Shown: positions 49,890-58,603 of the stretch, in pieces
Position numbering within the stretch: position 1 is the stretch's first letter
Layout: every line of letters starts with the position of its first letter
From: an uncultured Acidobacteriia bacterium
Lineage (GTDB): Bacteria > Acidobacteriota > Terriglobia > Bryobacterales > Bryobacteraceae
DNA: 58,762 nt
Direction of reading: 5' to 3'
Assembly: GCA_903900705.1 (NCBI GenBank)
Contig: CAIUOG010000056.1
Span: 1-58,762, forward strand
Made by a program: the position numbers and the translations under genes
Notes under the pieces: generated by a model
Told to the model about the DNA's origin: nothing
Databases searched by the model: none
What the model saw: the letters and a program-made list of their open reading frames with translations, nothing else

Positions 49890-50969
49890 ATGGCAAAAGA
49901 AAATCATTACGGCCTCATTCTGGCTGGCGGCAGAGGCACGCGCTTCTGGCCCCGCAGCCGCAAACGTCACGCCAAACAGGTGCTGAACGTCTCCGGCGAA
50001 ATGACGCTGATCCAGGCCACGGTAGACCGTCTGCGCGGTATCATCCCGCCCGAACGCATCTGGATCCTGACCAATGATTTCGTCCGCGATGAGATCGTCC
50101 GCCAGTTGCCGGAAGTCCCGCCCCACCAGATCATCGCCGAACCCGCGCAGCGCAATACCGCGCCCGCCATCGGCCTCGCCGCTCACATCCTGCGGTCCAT
50201 TGACCCGAAGGCTGTCTTCGGCGTCTTCCCGTCAGACCACGTCATCGGCAAGCCAAAGCGTTACCTCAGCCTGCTGCGCCCCGCCTTCCGCGCAGCCGAA
50301 AAGGGCGAGATCGCCGTCCTCGGCGTGCAGCCCCGCTGGCCGGAAACCGGCTATGGCTATATTGAATTTCCGAAGGGTACGGAAGTCGGCAGGCTCACCA
50401 CCGTCAAGGTGCTGAAATTCCGGGAGAAGCCAGACCTGCCGGAGGCGAAGAAATTCGTCAAGGCCGGCAACTTCTACTGGAACGCCGGCATGTTCTTCTG
50501 GAAAGCCGAAACCGTGCTCACCGCGCTGCGCAGCTTCCTGCCCAAAACCGCGACCCTGCTCTCCAGCCTCCCCGCCTTCCGGCACCCGGATTTCGCCAAA
50601 CGGATGGCCGAAACCTTCCCGCTCTGCGAGAACATCTCCATCGATTACGCCGTGCTCCAGAAGGCCAAAAACGTCACCGGCGTCGCCTGTGATGACTTCG
50701 GCTGGAATGACGTGGGCAGTTGGGATGCCGTCTACGATCTTCTGCCGCGCGACGGGAGCCGCAACGCCACCCGCTCCGAATTGCTGCTCAAAGACTCCAC
50801 CGGCAACTACGTGGACTGCGGCAAAAAACTCGTGGCGCTCCTCGGCGTCAACGATCTCATCATCGTCGATACCCCGGACGCCCTCCTCGTCGCCGACCGC
50901 AAACGGTCTCAGCAGGTGGGCGACCTCGTCAAACTCCTCGAAGACGCCAACCGCGAAGAATTCCTCTAG
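49890..50969 (+). CDS. manC: Mannose-1-phosphate guanylyltransferase
   Basis: ManC makes GDP-mannose from mannose 1-phosphate and GTP. The nucleotide-binding start is LILAGGRGTRFWPRSRKRHAKQ at residues 9-30, and the sugar-phosphate region includes FREKPDLPEAKKFV, FYWNAGMFFWKAE and IDYAVLQKAKNV, followed by DDFGWNDVGSWDA. At 359 residues it has no fused phosphomannose isomerase domain. It starts 5 bases after the lepB stop, so both genes may be expressed together. GDP-mannose would feed polysaccharide or glycolipid synthesis, and GDP-fucose. Confidence 0.94.
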   Translation: MAKENHYGLILAGGRGTRFWPRSRKRHAKQVLNVSGEMTLIQATVDRLRGIIPPERIWILTNDFVRDEIVRQLPEVPPHQIIAEPAQRNTAPAIGLAAHILRSIDPKAVFGVFPSDHVIGKPKRYLSLLRPAFRAAEKGEIAVLGVQPRWPETGYGYIEFPKGTEVGRLTTVKVLKFREKPDLPEAKKFVKAGNFYWNAGMFFWKAETVLTALRSFLPKTATLLSSLPAFRHPDFAKRMAETFPLCENISIDYAVLQKAKNVTGVACDDFGWNDVGSWDAVYDLLPRDGSRNATRSELLLKDSTGNYVDCGKKLVALLGVNDLIIVDTPDALLVADRKRSQQVGDLVKLLEDANREEFL

Positions 50970-50972
50970 CCG

Positions 50973-52196
50973 TTAGACGGTCTTAAAAACGCCGTCCAGC
51001 ACCGCGATCGCCTCGTCCACATGCTCCTCCGTAATAATGTACGGAGGCAGGAACCGCAGCACCGTGTCATGCGTGCAGTTCAGCAGCAAACCGCCCGCCA
51101 TGGCCTTGTTCACAATCTCTTTGCCCGGAATCGACAACTCCGCGCCCACCATCAGCCCGTAACCCCGCACGTTGGTGATAAAGCTGTACCGCGTCGCCAG
51201 TTCCCGCAACCGCGCCCGGAAGTAATCGCCCACCCGCGTAATCTGCGGCAACAAGCCTTCCAGCACGTCGAAGAATTCCAGCGCCACCCGCGCCGCCAGC
51301 GCGTTGCCGCCAAACGTGGAACCGTGCATCCCGGGTTTGATCGACTTCGCCGCCCGCTCATTGGCTGAGAGAATCCCCAGCGGCACCCCGCACGCAATCG
51401 GCTTCGCCGCCGTCATGATGTCCGGCAGAATCGGCGGGTCCACCAGCTGATAGCTGAAGTACGTCCCGGTCCGGCCCACGCCGCACTGAATCTCGTCGAA
51501 GCAGAGCAGCGCGTCATACTGGTCCGCCAGTTCGCGCGCCCTCTGGCAGAACGCCGGGCTCAGCGGCAGCACCCCGCCCTCACCCTGAATCCACTCAATG
51601 CAGATGCCCGCCGTGCGCTCGTTCACCGCCGCTTCCAGCGCCGCGATGTCGTCCGCCGGAACAAACTTCACACCCGGAATCAGCGGCTCAAAATCCTTGC
51701 GGTACTTCGGCTGCCCCGTAATCGACAGCGCCCCCAGGCTCCGCCCGTGGAACGAGTTCTCCAGCGAAACAATCTCGTACTTCTCCGGATGAATCGCGTT
51801 GCCGTGCGCCTTGATCATCTTGAGCGACCCTTCGGTCGACTCCGTGCCGCTGTTCGTGAAGAACGTGCGCTGCAAACCGCTCACTTCCGCAATCTTCTTC
51901 GCCAGCGGCCCCTGGTATTCGTTGTAGAAAAGGTTCGACGTGTGGATCAGCCGCGCCGCCTGCTCCGTGATCGCAGCCACAATGCGCGGGTGATTCTGCC
52001 CCAGAGCGTTCACGCCGATCCCGGCAATGAAATCGAGATAGCGTTTTCCGTCCACATCCCACATGTAAGGCCCGTCCCCGCGATGCAGAATAATCGGATG
52101 ACGACCGTAATTCTGCAGCAGGTACTGCTTCTCAAGCTCGACCACATTGGTGGTAATGGCCTCAGACCCGGAGGCGGCGGAAAGTGCTTCGGACAT
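50973..52196 (-). CDS. argD: Class III aminotransferase, acetylornithine type
   Basis: The 407-residue PLP enzyme moves an amino group between N-acetylornithine (or a similar omega-amine) and 2-oxoglutarate. The PLP-binding region is LLCFDEIQCGVGRTGTYFSYQ followed by the Schiff-base lysine in PDIMTAAKPIACGVPLG. Earlier blocks FTNSGTESTEGSLKMIKAH and FHGRSLGALSITG match ArgD/Orn aminotransferase families. The gene stands alone, not beside other arginine genes, so acetylornithine is only the likely substrate; ornithine or 4-aminobutyrate aminotransferase are alternatives. Confidence 0.88.
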   Translation of the reverse strand: MSEALSAASGSEAITTNVVELEKQYLLQNYGRHPIILHRGDGPYMWDVDGKRYLDFIAGIGVNALGQNHPRIVAAITEQAARLIHTSNLFYNEYQGPLAKKIAEVSGLQRTFFTNSGTESTEGSLKMIKAHGNAIHPEKYEIVSLENSFHGRSLGALSITGQPKYRKDFEPLIPGVKFVPADDIAALEAAVNERTAGICIEWIQGEGGVLPLSPAFCQRARELADQYDALLCFDEIQCGVGRTGTYFSYQLVDPPILPDIMTAAKPIACGVPLGILSANERAAKSIKPGMHGSTFGGNALAARVALEFFDVLEGLLPQITRVGDYFRARLRELATRYSFITNVRGYGLMVGAELSIPGKEIVNKAMAGGLLLNCTHDTVLRFLPPYIITEEHVDEAIAVLDGVFKTV

Positions 52197-52244
52197 TAAT
52201 TTGATGATACAGGTCGGTCACTCACGCCCGTATACACTTCGTAC

Positions 52245-52832
52245 ATGCGCAACGACATCACCAACTGGCCGGACCTCCCGGAAACCGCTGCGCAACTCGG
52301 CCTCCCCGAAGCCGAAATCACTCGTCTCGTCCGCCGCAAACTCCTCCGGCGGCGAACCCGCCGCATCCACGGCGTCGCCGTCACCGTCATCGATCCCATC
52401 AGTATTGAGGAATTCCGCCGTCGTCCCCCGGCGCCGCCCGAAAACGAACTCATCCCCGCTCCGCCCCTGTCCCCCGCTCCGCTCTCCTTCCACGTCAACG
52501 GACTCGAAGCAGCCTTCCTCGCCCTGCTGCAAAACCTCCAGGCAACCCGCGCCACCCCTCCCCAGGCGGTTCCCATCGAACGCCGTATCTTCCTTTCGCT
52601 TTCCGAAGCCGTCGAATTCAGCGGTCTGCCCGCCGCATTCCTCCGCAAACTCATCGCCGAAGGCGACCTCAAATCCGTGCGCACCGGTGGGGGCTGGCGC
52701 ATCCCCCGCGCTGAACTCGAAGCCCTCGCCGTGAAGCTCACCACCACGCCCACCGCCAAAGAGGAACTCTCTCCCGGCGAGATCTTCGACCTCGAAAAGA
52801 ATAAGCTCCGCCGTCTCGGCCTCATTCCGTAA
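52245..52832 (+). CDS. Double helix-turn-helix (excisionase-like) DNA-binding protein
   Basis: The 195-residue protein seems to carry two excisionase/MerR-like helix-turn-helix units: an N-terminal one, LPETAAQLGLPEAEITRLVRR followed by a basic KLLRRRTRRIHG, and a C-terminal one, LSLSEAVEFSGLPAAFLRKLI followed by AEGDLKSVRTGGGWRIPRAELEAL. They are joined by a Pro-rich linker and a short region FHVNGLEAAFLALL. Two such units in one chain are unusual. It may be a transcription factor of unknown target. It lies just upstream of the large histidine kinase. Confidence 0.75.
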   Translation: MRNDITNWPDLPETAAQLGLPEAEITRLVRRKLLRRRTRRIHGVAVTVIDPISIEEFRRRPPAPPENELIPAPPLSPAPLSFHVNGLEAAFLALLQNLQATRATPPQAVPIERRIFLSLSEAVEFSGLPAAFLRKLIAEGDLKSVRTGGGWRIPRAELEALAVKLTTTPTAKEELSPGEIFDLEKNKLRRLGLIP

Positions 52833-52838
52833 AAATCC

Positions 52839-52862
52839 GATAGTGTTACCCTCCGCACTATC
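52839..52862. promoter_or_regulatory. Inverted repeat GATAGTG / CACTATC
   Basis: Perfect 7-base arms with a 10-base loop lie 6 bases after the stop codon of the HTH gene; a further ACTATC follows at 52866-52871. There is no T run, so an operator in the promoter of the histidine kinase gene is as likely as a terminator. Confidence 0.4.
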
Positions 52863-52908
52863 TGGACTATCATGAAACTGACCTGCGCGCCTCGAAGAAA
52901 GGCTCCCC

Positions 52909-55900
52909 ATGCCGGATCCGTCGGAAGACCGCGTGCTCTGCCCGGAAGCCGAAGCAGCAACTCGCCTGCTCGCCGATCATCCGGTCGCCGCGCTGATCAC
53001 CGATTCCTCCGGGCGTATTCTCTGGGTCCACCCCGAATATTCCAGACTCACCGGTTTCAGCCCGGAATACCTGCTCCACCACACCTGTCACCCCGGTCAG
53101 CCCGGTCACACCGCCTCCCCCATCGGTGACTCCGGCTTCCTGCTCGTCACCGCGCGCCCCGTGACATCTCCTCCGCCAGACGGCGACATCTACCGTGAAA
53201 TGTTCGAGGGCGCCTTCGAAGGCATCGCCTGCACCACGCCGGACGGCAAAATTGTTGCGGCCAATCCCGCCATCGCCGGCATTCTGGGTTACGACTTACC
53301 CGAAGAGACCCTTACCCAAATCTCCTTCACCAGCCATCAGGTTTGGGCCGATCCCGCTGAGCGCGACCGCTATCTGCAAAACGCGCCGCAGTTTCGCTCC
53401 ACCGGCTTTACCACCCGCTTTCGACGCAGGGATGGTTCCGAGGTCTGGGTCAGACTGCGCGGCCGTAAAGTCATCGGCCCCGATGGCCAGCTGCGGTACT
53501 TCCAGACCTTTATTGAGGACATCTCGGAAACCCGAAAAATCGACGAAGCCCGCCGCGCCTCCGAAGAGCGCTTCACCAAAGCCTTCATCTCCAGCCCCAC
53601 GCCTAAGTCCATCGCGGACCTGCGCGACGATAGTCGCCTCGTCGATGTAAATCGCGCCTGGGAGCGCATGACCGGCTTCACCCGCGACGAAGCCATCGGC
53701 AAGACCCGCGCCGAACTCGGCATGATCGGTGATGACGTGCAAAAGCAACTCGGTGAACTCGCCCGCACGGTCGGAAGCGAGGGCATTCAGCGCCAGTTCC
53801 GCAGAAAGGATGGCTCGAAAGGCACCGCCCTCGTCTACTCCGAACTGCTCGATATCGACGGCCGGCCCCACATCATCAGTTCCACCATCGACATGACCGG
53901 CCGCATCGCCGCGGAAGCGGAGATCCGGAAAAGCGAAGCGCACAAACGCCTCATCCTCGAAGCCACCGCCGATGGCATCTGGGACTGGCACATCCCCACT
54001 GGCAAAGAATGGCGGAGCCCGCGCTGCGCCGCGCTGCTCGGCTACCCGCCCGACCAGTTCCCCTGGTCACTCAGCACCCTTGCCGAAATCACGCACCCGG
54101 ATGACCACCCGGCCCTCGCGCGATTCCAGAATCAGCTCCGCGAAGGTTCGGATGCCCTGTCCGCCGAGTTCCGCCTGCGCCGCCAATCCGGCGAATGGCT
54201 CTGGGTCCTGGCCCGCGGCCGCGTCGTCGAACGCGACGCCACCGGTTCTCCGGTCCGCGTCATCGGCGCCTACACGGACATCCACGAGCGCCGCACCGCC
54301 GAAGAACGCCTTCGCGTCAGCGAGGAACTCTACCGCTCCCTCGTCGAACAGGCTTCCGACGGCATCCTCATCTGCGCCCCGGACCAGACTCTGCTCGCCG
54401 TCAACCCGGCGCTCTCTCAGATGCTGGGCTACCAGCCCGAGGAATTACTCCGCCTGCGCCTCTCAGACGTTCTGGATGCCGCCGCCGAAAACAACGCCGG
54501 CCACCCCGCCGGAAAAACCTTCCTCGCCGAGTGCTTCATGCTCCACCGCGGCGGCGCGCCCATCGCCGTCGAAATCAGCTCCAGCCTTCTGCCTGACGGA
54601 CGCCAGCTCGCCCTCGTCCGCGATATCACCCGGCGCAAACAATCGGAACGGGACCTCCAACAGACCAACCTCCGTCTCGAACTGGCCGCCAAAGCCGGCG
54701 AACTCGGCATCTGGGAACTCGATATCGCCTCCGGCAAAATGATCGCCGCCAATGCGCGCCTTTACGAAATGTATGGCGCGGATCCGGACCACCTGGAACC
54801 CACCCGCGCGGGCTGGCGCGCCCGCATCCATCCCGACGACCTCGCTTTCGTCATCGAGGGCACCAACCGGACCGTCCGGGAAGGCTTTTACAAAGACCTC
54901 GAATTCCGCGTCGTCCACCCCAATGGCGCAATACGCCATATCCGGACCAACTGCATATCCTTCGGTGGCGAAGGGCAGCCGCTCCGCGTCATCGGCATGG
55001 CCCGCGATGTCACCGCCGAAAAGCAGGCCGCCGCCGAACACGAAAGGCTCGCCCGCGAGTTGACCCAGGCCCAGAAGATGGAATCCATCGGACGCCTCGC
55101 GGGCGGCGTCGCGCACGACTTCAACAACCTTCTCACCGTCATTAACGGCTACAGCCAGTTCCTGCTCGCGCGCCTCCGCCCGGACGATCCGTCGCGCGCG
55201 CAACTCACCGAAATTGCCAAAGCCGGCGATCGTGCCGCCTCCCTCACCAGGCAACTGCTCGCCTTCGGCCGCAAACAGGCCATCACCCCGCTGCTGCTCG
55301 ATCTCAATAGCATCGTCGCGGATAATGACGCCCTGCTCAGCCGCCTGATCGGAGAGGATATCGACATCATCCTGGCCCTCTCCCCCGAACCCTGCCCCGT
55401 CTTCGCCGATCCCGTCCAGTTGCACCAGGTCCTGCTCAACCTCGCCGTGAACGCCCGTGACGCCATGCCCTCCGGCGGCCAGTTGCAACTCACCACCGAA
55501 ATAATCACCGCCGGTGACGGCGCAAACTGGGTTCGGCTCACCGTGTCGGACACCGGCGCCGGCATTCCGGACGACGTCCGCCAGCATCTGTTCGAACCCT
55601 TCTTCACCACCAAAGAGCAGGGCAAAGGCACCGGGCTCGGTCTCTCCACCGTTTACGGAATTGTCCAGCAGTCCGGTGGCTGGATTGATGTGGCAAGTGA
55701 ACTCGGCGTCGGCAGCACCTTCCGGATCACCTTCCCCGTCGCTCCCGGCACGGTAACCACTGCGGAATCCGCCCCTCTCCTGCTCCGTTCGGAGGGCTCC
55801 GAAACAATTCTCGTCGTCGAAGACCAGCAGGAAGTCCGGCAGTTCGCCGTCGACGCCTTGCGCAGCCTCGGCTACAACGTCATTCAGGTCGCAAACGCCA

Positions 55901-56202
55901 TGACCGCCCTCACCCTGGCCCGCAACTCGGAAACGCCGGTCGACCTCATCCTCACAGACGTCGTCATGCCCGAAATCAGCGGCACCGAACTCGCCAGGAG
56001 AATTCGCGAAATCCGCCCGCGCATTGCCGTTCTCTTCATGTCGGGATACCTCGGCCAACTGCTTGATAACCCCGCCGCAACAGGCTCGAAACCGGACTAC
56101 CTGCACAAACCGTTCACCATCGACGAGCTCTCCACCCGTGTGCGCGAAGCTCTCGACAACGCCTGCGGAACAACCGTCTCCGGCTTCGTCCCCGCCGCCT
56201 AA
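52909..56202 (+). CDS. Hybrid histidine kinase with several PAS domains and a C-terminal receiver
   Basis: The 1097-residue soluble kinase contains about six PAS-type units: near residues 20-70, 90-215, 220-340, 345-465, 470-585 and 590-710, judged by repeats such as LVEQASDGILICAPDQTLLAVNPALS. HisKA has phospho-acceptor His736 in GGVAHDFNNLL, followed by a HATPase domain with NARDAMPSGGQ, DTGAGIPDDV and GKGTGLGLSTVYG. The C-terminal receiver (about 965-1085) has acids in VVEDQQ and phosphoacceptor Asp1017 in LILTDVVMP. No membrane helix is seen, so it senses an intracellular signal such as redox, light or a ligand through its PAS domains. The A-H-D-F-N-N H-box marks the group related to NtrB/DctB. 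Confidence 0.93.
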   Translation: MPDPSEDRVLCPEAEAATRLLADHPVAALITDSSGRILWVHPEYSRLTGFSPEYLLHHTCHPGQPGHTASPIGDSGFLLVTARPVTSPPPDGDIYREMFEGAFEGIACTTPDGKIVAANPAIAGILGYDLPEETLTQISFTSHQVWADPAERDRYLQNAPQFRSTGFTTRFRRRDGSEVWVRLRGRKVIGPDGQLRYFQTFIEDISETRKIDEARRASEERFTKAFISSPTPKSIADLRDDSRLVDVNRAWERMTGFTRDEAIGKTRAELGMIGDDVQKQLGELARTVGSEGIQRQFRRKDGSKGTALVYSELLDIDGRPHIISSTIDMTGRIAAEAEIRKSEAHKRLILEATADGIWDWHIPTGKEWRSPRCAALLGYPPDQFPWSLSTLAEITHPDDHPALARFQNQLREGSDALSAEFRLRRQSGEWLWVLARGRVVERDATGSPVRVIGAYTDIHERRTAEERLRVSEELYRSLVEQASDGILICAPDQTLLAVNPALSQMLGYQPEELLRLRLSDVLDAAAENNAGHPAGKTFLAECFMLHRGGAPIAVEISSSLLPDGRQLALVRDITRRKQSERDLQQTNLRLELAAKAGELGIWELDIASGKMIAANARLYEMYGADPDHLEPTRAGWRARIHPDDLAFVIEGTNRTVREGFYKDLEFRVVHPNGAIRHIRTNCISFGGEGQPLRVIGMARDVTAEKQAAAEHERLARELTQAQKMESIGRLAGGVAHDFNNLLTVINGYSQFLLARLRPDDPSRAQLTEIAKAGDRAASLTRQLLAFGRKQAITPLLLDLNSIVADNDALLSRLIGEDIDIILALSPEPCPVFADPVQLHQVLLNLAVNARDAMPSGGQLQLTTEIITAGDGANWVRLTVSDTGAGIPDDVRQHLFEPFFTTKEQGKGTGLGLSTVYGIVQQSGGWIDVASELGVGSTFRITFPVAPGTVTTAESAPLLLRSEGSETILVVEDQQEVRQFAVDALRSLGYNVIQVANAMTALTLARNSETPVDLILTDVVMPEISGTELARRIREIRPRIAVLFMSGYLGQLLDNPAATGSKPDYLHKPFTIDELSTRVREALDNACGTTVSGFVPAA

Positions 56203-58568
56203 AGCCCGCTCACCAGCGCATTGAAGAACAGCTTGAACGTCAGGTAACTCTGCGCCCGGTACTGCGGCCGCATGCCGAACAGAATGATCCTGCCCTTCCC
56301 CGCTTTCGCCTCCACCAGCGCCGTCTTTCCCCCGATGTAGCTCTCTCCCAGCAGCCAGCCGGATGCCAGTACGCCCTTGTCCACAAACTTCGCCACAGAG
56401 GTCTCGGAAGTCTCCCAGGCCGGGCTGCCTTCATCCCAGATCGCCAGTTCCGCGGGCACGCCCCGGGTGATCGGATTCGCGGTGTCCAGCCGCACGTTCA
56501 GCAAAGATCCCGGGCAGTAGAAATCCTTCGCCGCCACGCCCGCCAGCACATTCCTCGCCTTCACGCCCAGATGATCAATCGCATACCCCGACGCGCGATT
56601 CAGAAACACCAGCGTGCCCCCCGCCGCCGCAAACTCGCGCAATGCTTCCGCGCCTTTTTCACCCAGTCCGCCTGTGAATTCGGGCGGCATCGACCCCGCC
56701 GCATGCCCGTTTTCCATCAGGCGCGGCACTTCGTCGGCAAACACGATCGTGTCGAACTTCTCATGCAGTTTGCCCGCCTGCACGTCCGCGTTGTGCAGGG
56801 TCTGATACGCGAACCCGAACTGCTCCAGCAGCCACCGTGTCCAGCCCTCGTCCATATTGGCGTTGAAGCTCTGGTACAGCCCCACCCTCGGATTGTGCAG
56901 TTCATGCCAGCCCGCGCCCTGATTCGACAGCGCGAAATCCCCCGCCCCGTTCCGCCAGACCGACATCCCCCGCGCCCAGTGCGCGTTCGCCGCCTTCCAG
57001 CCATCGGAATCGGAAGCCTTGTAAACCTGCGCCGGCGGCTGCGCGCTGAAGTTCGCTTTTCGCAACGCGCCCGAAACCGGCTGCTCCACAAACTTCGCCT
57101 CCACCCCGAACAGCAGCGGCAGCGTGTGCGCCGTCACATCGTAGGGGCGCTTCGGCGGCCCGCCCGGATACAGCAGATCCATCGGGTAAGTCTGCTTCTC
57201 CAGCAACGCTTTCGCATAGCCCGAATAAGGCTGCTGGAACGGAATTACATAGTCGCCGTTCGCCGCCTGGCTGATCTCCACCTGCCCGAACGCCAGCGTC
57301 TCCAGCAGCTTCCGCGTCGCGCCCGGGTCCCGCTGCTCTTTCGGAATCACCGCGCCCCACGGAGCATTCCGCGCCACCTGATGCTGACCCACTTTGTAGA
57401 ACGCCCGCAGCATCTCTTCCCGGTGGATCGCCGCGTTATACAACAGCGATTCAAAGGCCAGTTCCTGATAATCGATAATGTCCCGGATTCGCCACGTCCC
57501 GCCCTTCCAGGGCTCCAGATAATTCCAGCTGCGCGCCCGCGGATCATAGCCCAGCCCCGTCGTATCCACATCCTCCGGCGCAATCGTCACCGGCGTCGCC
57601 AGCCGCGCGCTGGCCGATTCCGTCAGAATCCGCAGCCCCCCGTGAAACGCCTGATAGTGGCGCGACGGCGTCCAGAAGTCATACACCGCGTGAATTGCAA
57701 TACCGGTCTTGCCCGCCGCCGTCAGATCGCTCGCAATCGACGTCCCCATCATGTTCATTTCCTGCGACAGAATCGGGTCGATATTCGGCTCAATCGGATC
57801 CAGCCATGGCGGAATAAAGATGCGCGACGCGCCCGCGCCCTGCTGATGCACGTCATACACAATCTCCGGATGCCAGACGTTGTGCAACTGCGAAATGGTG
57901 GCCCGCGTCTCCGGCTGCGAAAAGATGTACCAGTCGCGATTGTTATCGTGACCCACGTACTTCTGATACAACACGGGCGGGCTGGTGCCCTCCCATTTGG
58001 TATTCAGCGTCCGCCGGTACCACTGCGTCACAATATCCACCCCGTCCGGATTGATGGAAGGGGCCAGCAGAAGAATTGTGTTGTTCAGAATGGAATTGAA
58101 ACGCGGACTGCTTTCCGTCGCCAGCCGGTAGGCGAACTCGACCGCGCTGTGCGTCGCCGCCACCTCGGTCGCATGGATCGAGCACGTCATCAGCACAATG
58201 TTCTTGCCCTCTTTGAAGAGAGGCTCAGCCTGCGCGGGAGTGGTCAGGCGCGGATCAGCCAGACGCCGCTGGATGTCTTTGTACTTATCCAGATTCCGCA
58301 GCGTCTCCGGCGACGCGATGGTCGCCACGATCAGCGGACGGTTCTCCGCCGTGCGGCCATACTCCGCCACACGGATTCTGTCGCTCGATTTCGCCAGTAA
58401 CTGGAAATAGCCAACCACCTTATCCCAGTCGAGCAGTTCGCGATCAGCCCCGATCTTATGGCCGAAGTACGACTCCGGCGTTGGAACAGGGCTCGCCGCC
58501 TCGCAGAACGCTGGCAGGAAACTCAGCCACAAAAGTGGCGCGAAACACGCAGAGATTAGCCGTCGCAT
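56199..58568 (-). CDS. M14-family zinc carboxypeptidase-like protein, exported
   Basis: The protein has a signal peptide (about residues 1-24) and a zinc-carboxypeptidase domain: the metal site H132-A-T-E135 in TCSIHATEVAATH, then a second block VYDVHQQGAGASRIF with the third ligand His. Downstream parts YDVHQ, LDPIEPNIDPILSQEMN and similar are typical of the large acidobacterial M14 proteins. The C-terminal region, about residues 590-700, resembles a class I glutamine amidotransferase-like fold (FDTIVFADEVP, LREFAAAGGTLVFLN). It probably degrades peptides outside the cytoplasm. The 789-residue length is larger than classical carboxypeptidases. Confidence 0.86.
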   Translation of the reverse strand: MRRLISACFAPLLWLSFLPAFCEAASPVPTPESYFGHKIGADRELLDWDKVVGYFQLLAKSSDRIRVAEYGRTAENRPLIVATIASPETLRNLDKYKDIQRRLADPRLTTPAQAEPLFKEGKNIVLMTCSIHATEVAATHSAVEFAYRLATESSPRFNSILNNTILLLAPSINPDGVDIVTQWYRRTLNTKWEGTSPPVLYQKYVGHDNNRDWYIFSQPETRATISQLHNVWHPEIVYDVHQQGAGASRIFIPPWLDPIEPNIDPILSQEMNMMGTSIASDLTAAGKTGIAIHAVYDFWTPSRHYQAFHGGLRILTESASARLATPVTIAPEDVDTTGLGYDPRARSWNYLEPWKGGTWRIRDIIDYQELAFESLLYNAAIHREEMLRAFYKVGQHQVARNAPWGAVIPKEQRDPGATRKLLETLAFGQVEISQAANGDYVIPFQQPYSGYAKALLEKQTYPMDLLYPGGPPKRPYDVTAHTLPLLFGVEAKFVEQPVSGALRKANFSAQPPAQVYKASDSDGWKAANAHWARGMSVWRNGAGDFALSNQGAGWHELHNPRVGLYQSFNANMDEGWTRWLLEQFGFAYQTLHNADVQAGKLHEKFDTIVFADEVPRLMENGHAAGSMPPEFTGGLGEKGAEALREFAAAGGTLVFLNRASGYAIDHLGVKARNVLAGVAAKDFYCPGSLLNVRLDTANPITRGVPAELAIWDEGSPAWETSETSVAKFVDKGVLASGWLLGESYIGGKTALVEAKAGKGRIILFGMRPQYRAQSYLTFKLFFNALVSGL

Positions 58569-58603
58569 TTATGGCGATTATAGCCACCCGCGCGGAGCGG
58601 CGG

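Noticed and set aside
54463-56106. 547-residue minus-strand frame antisense to the hybrid kinase
   Set aside because: It is a shadow of the kinase with no recognised motif; the kinase frame has all catalytic motifs.
56571-58400. 609-residue plus-strand frame antisense to the M14 peptidase
   Set aside because: It is very Arg-rich with no fold; the opposite frame has a signal peptide and zinc site.
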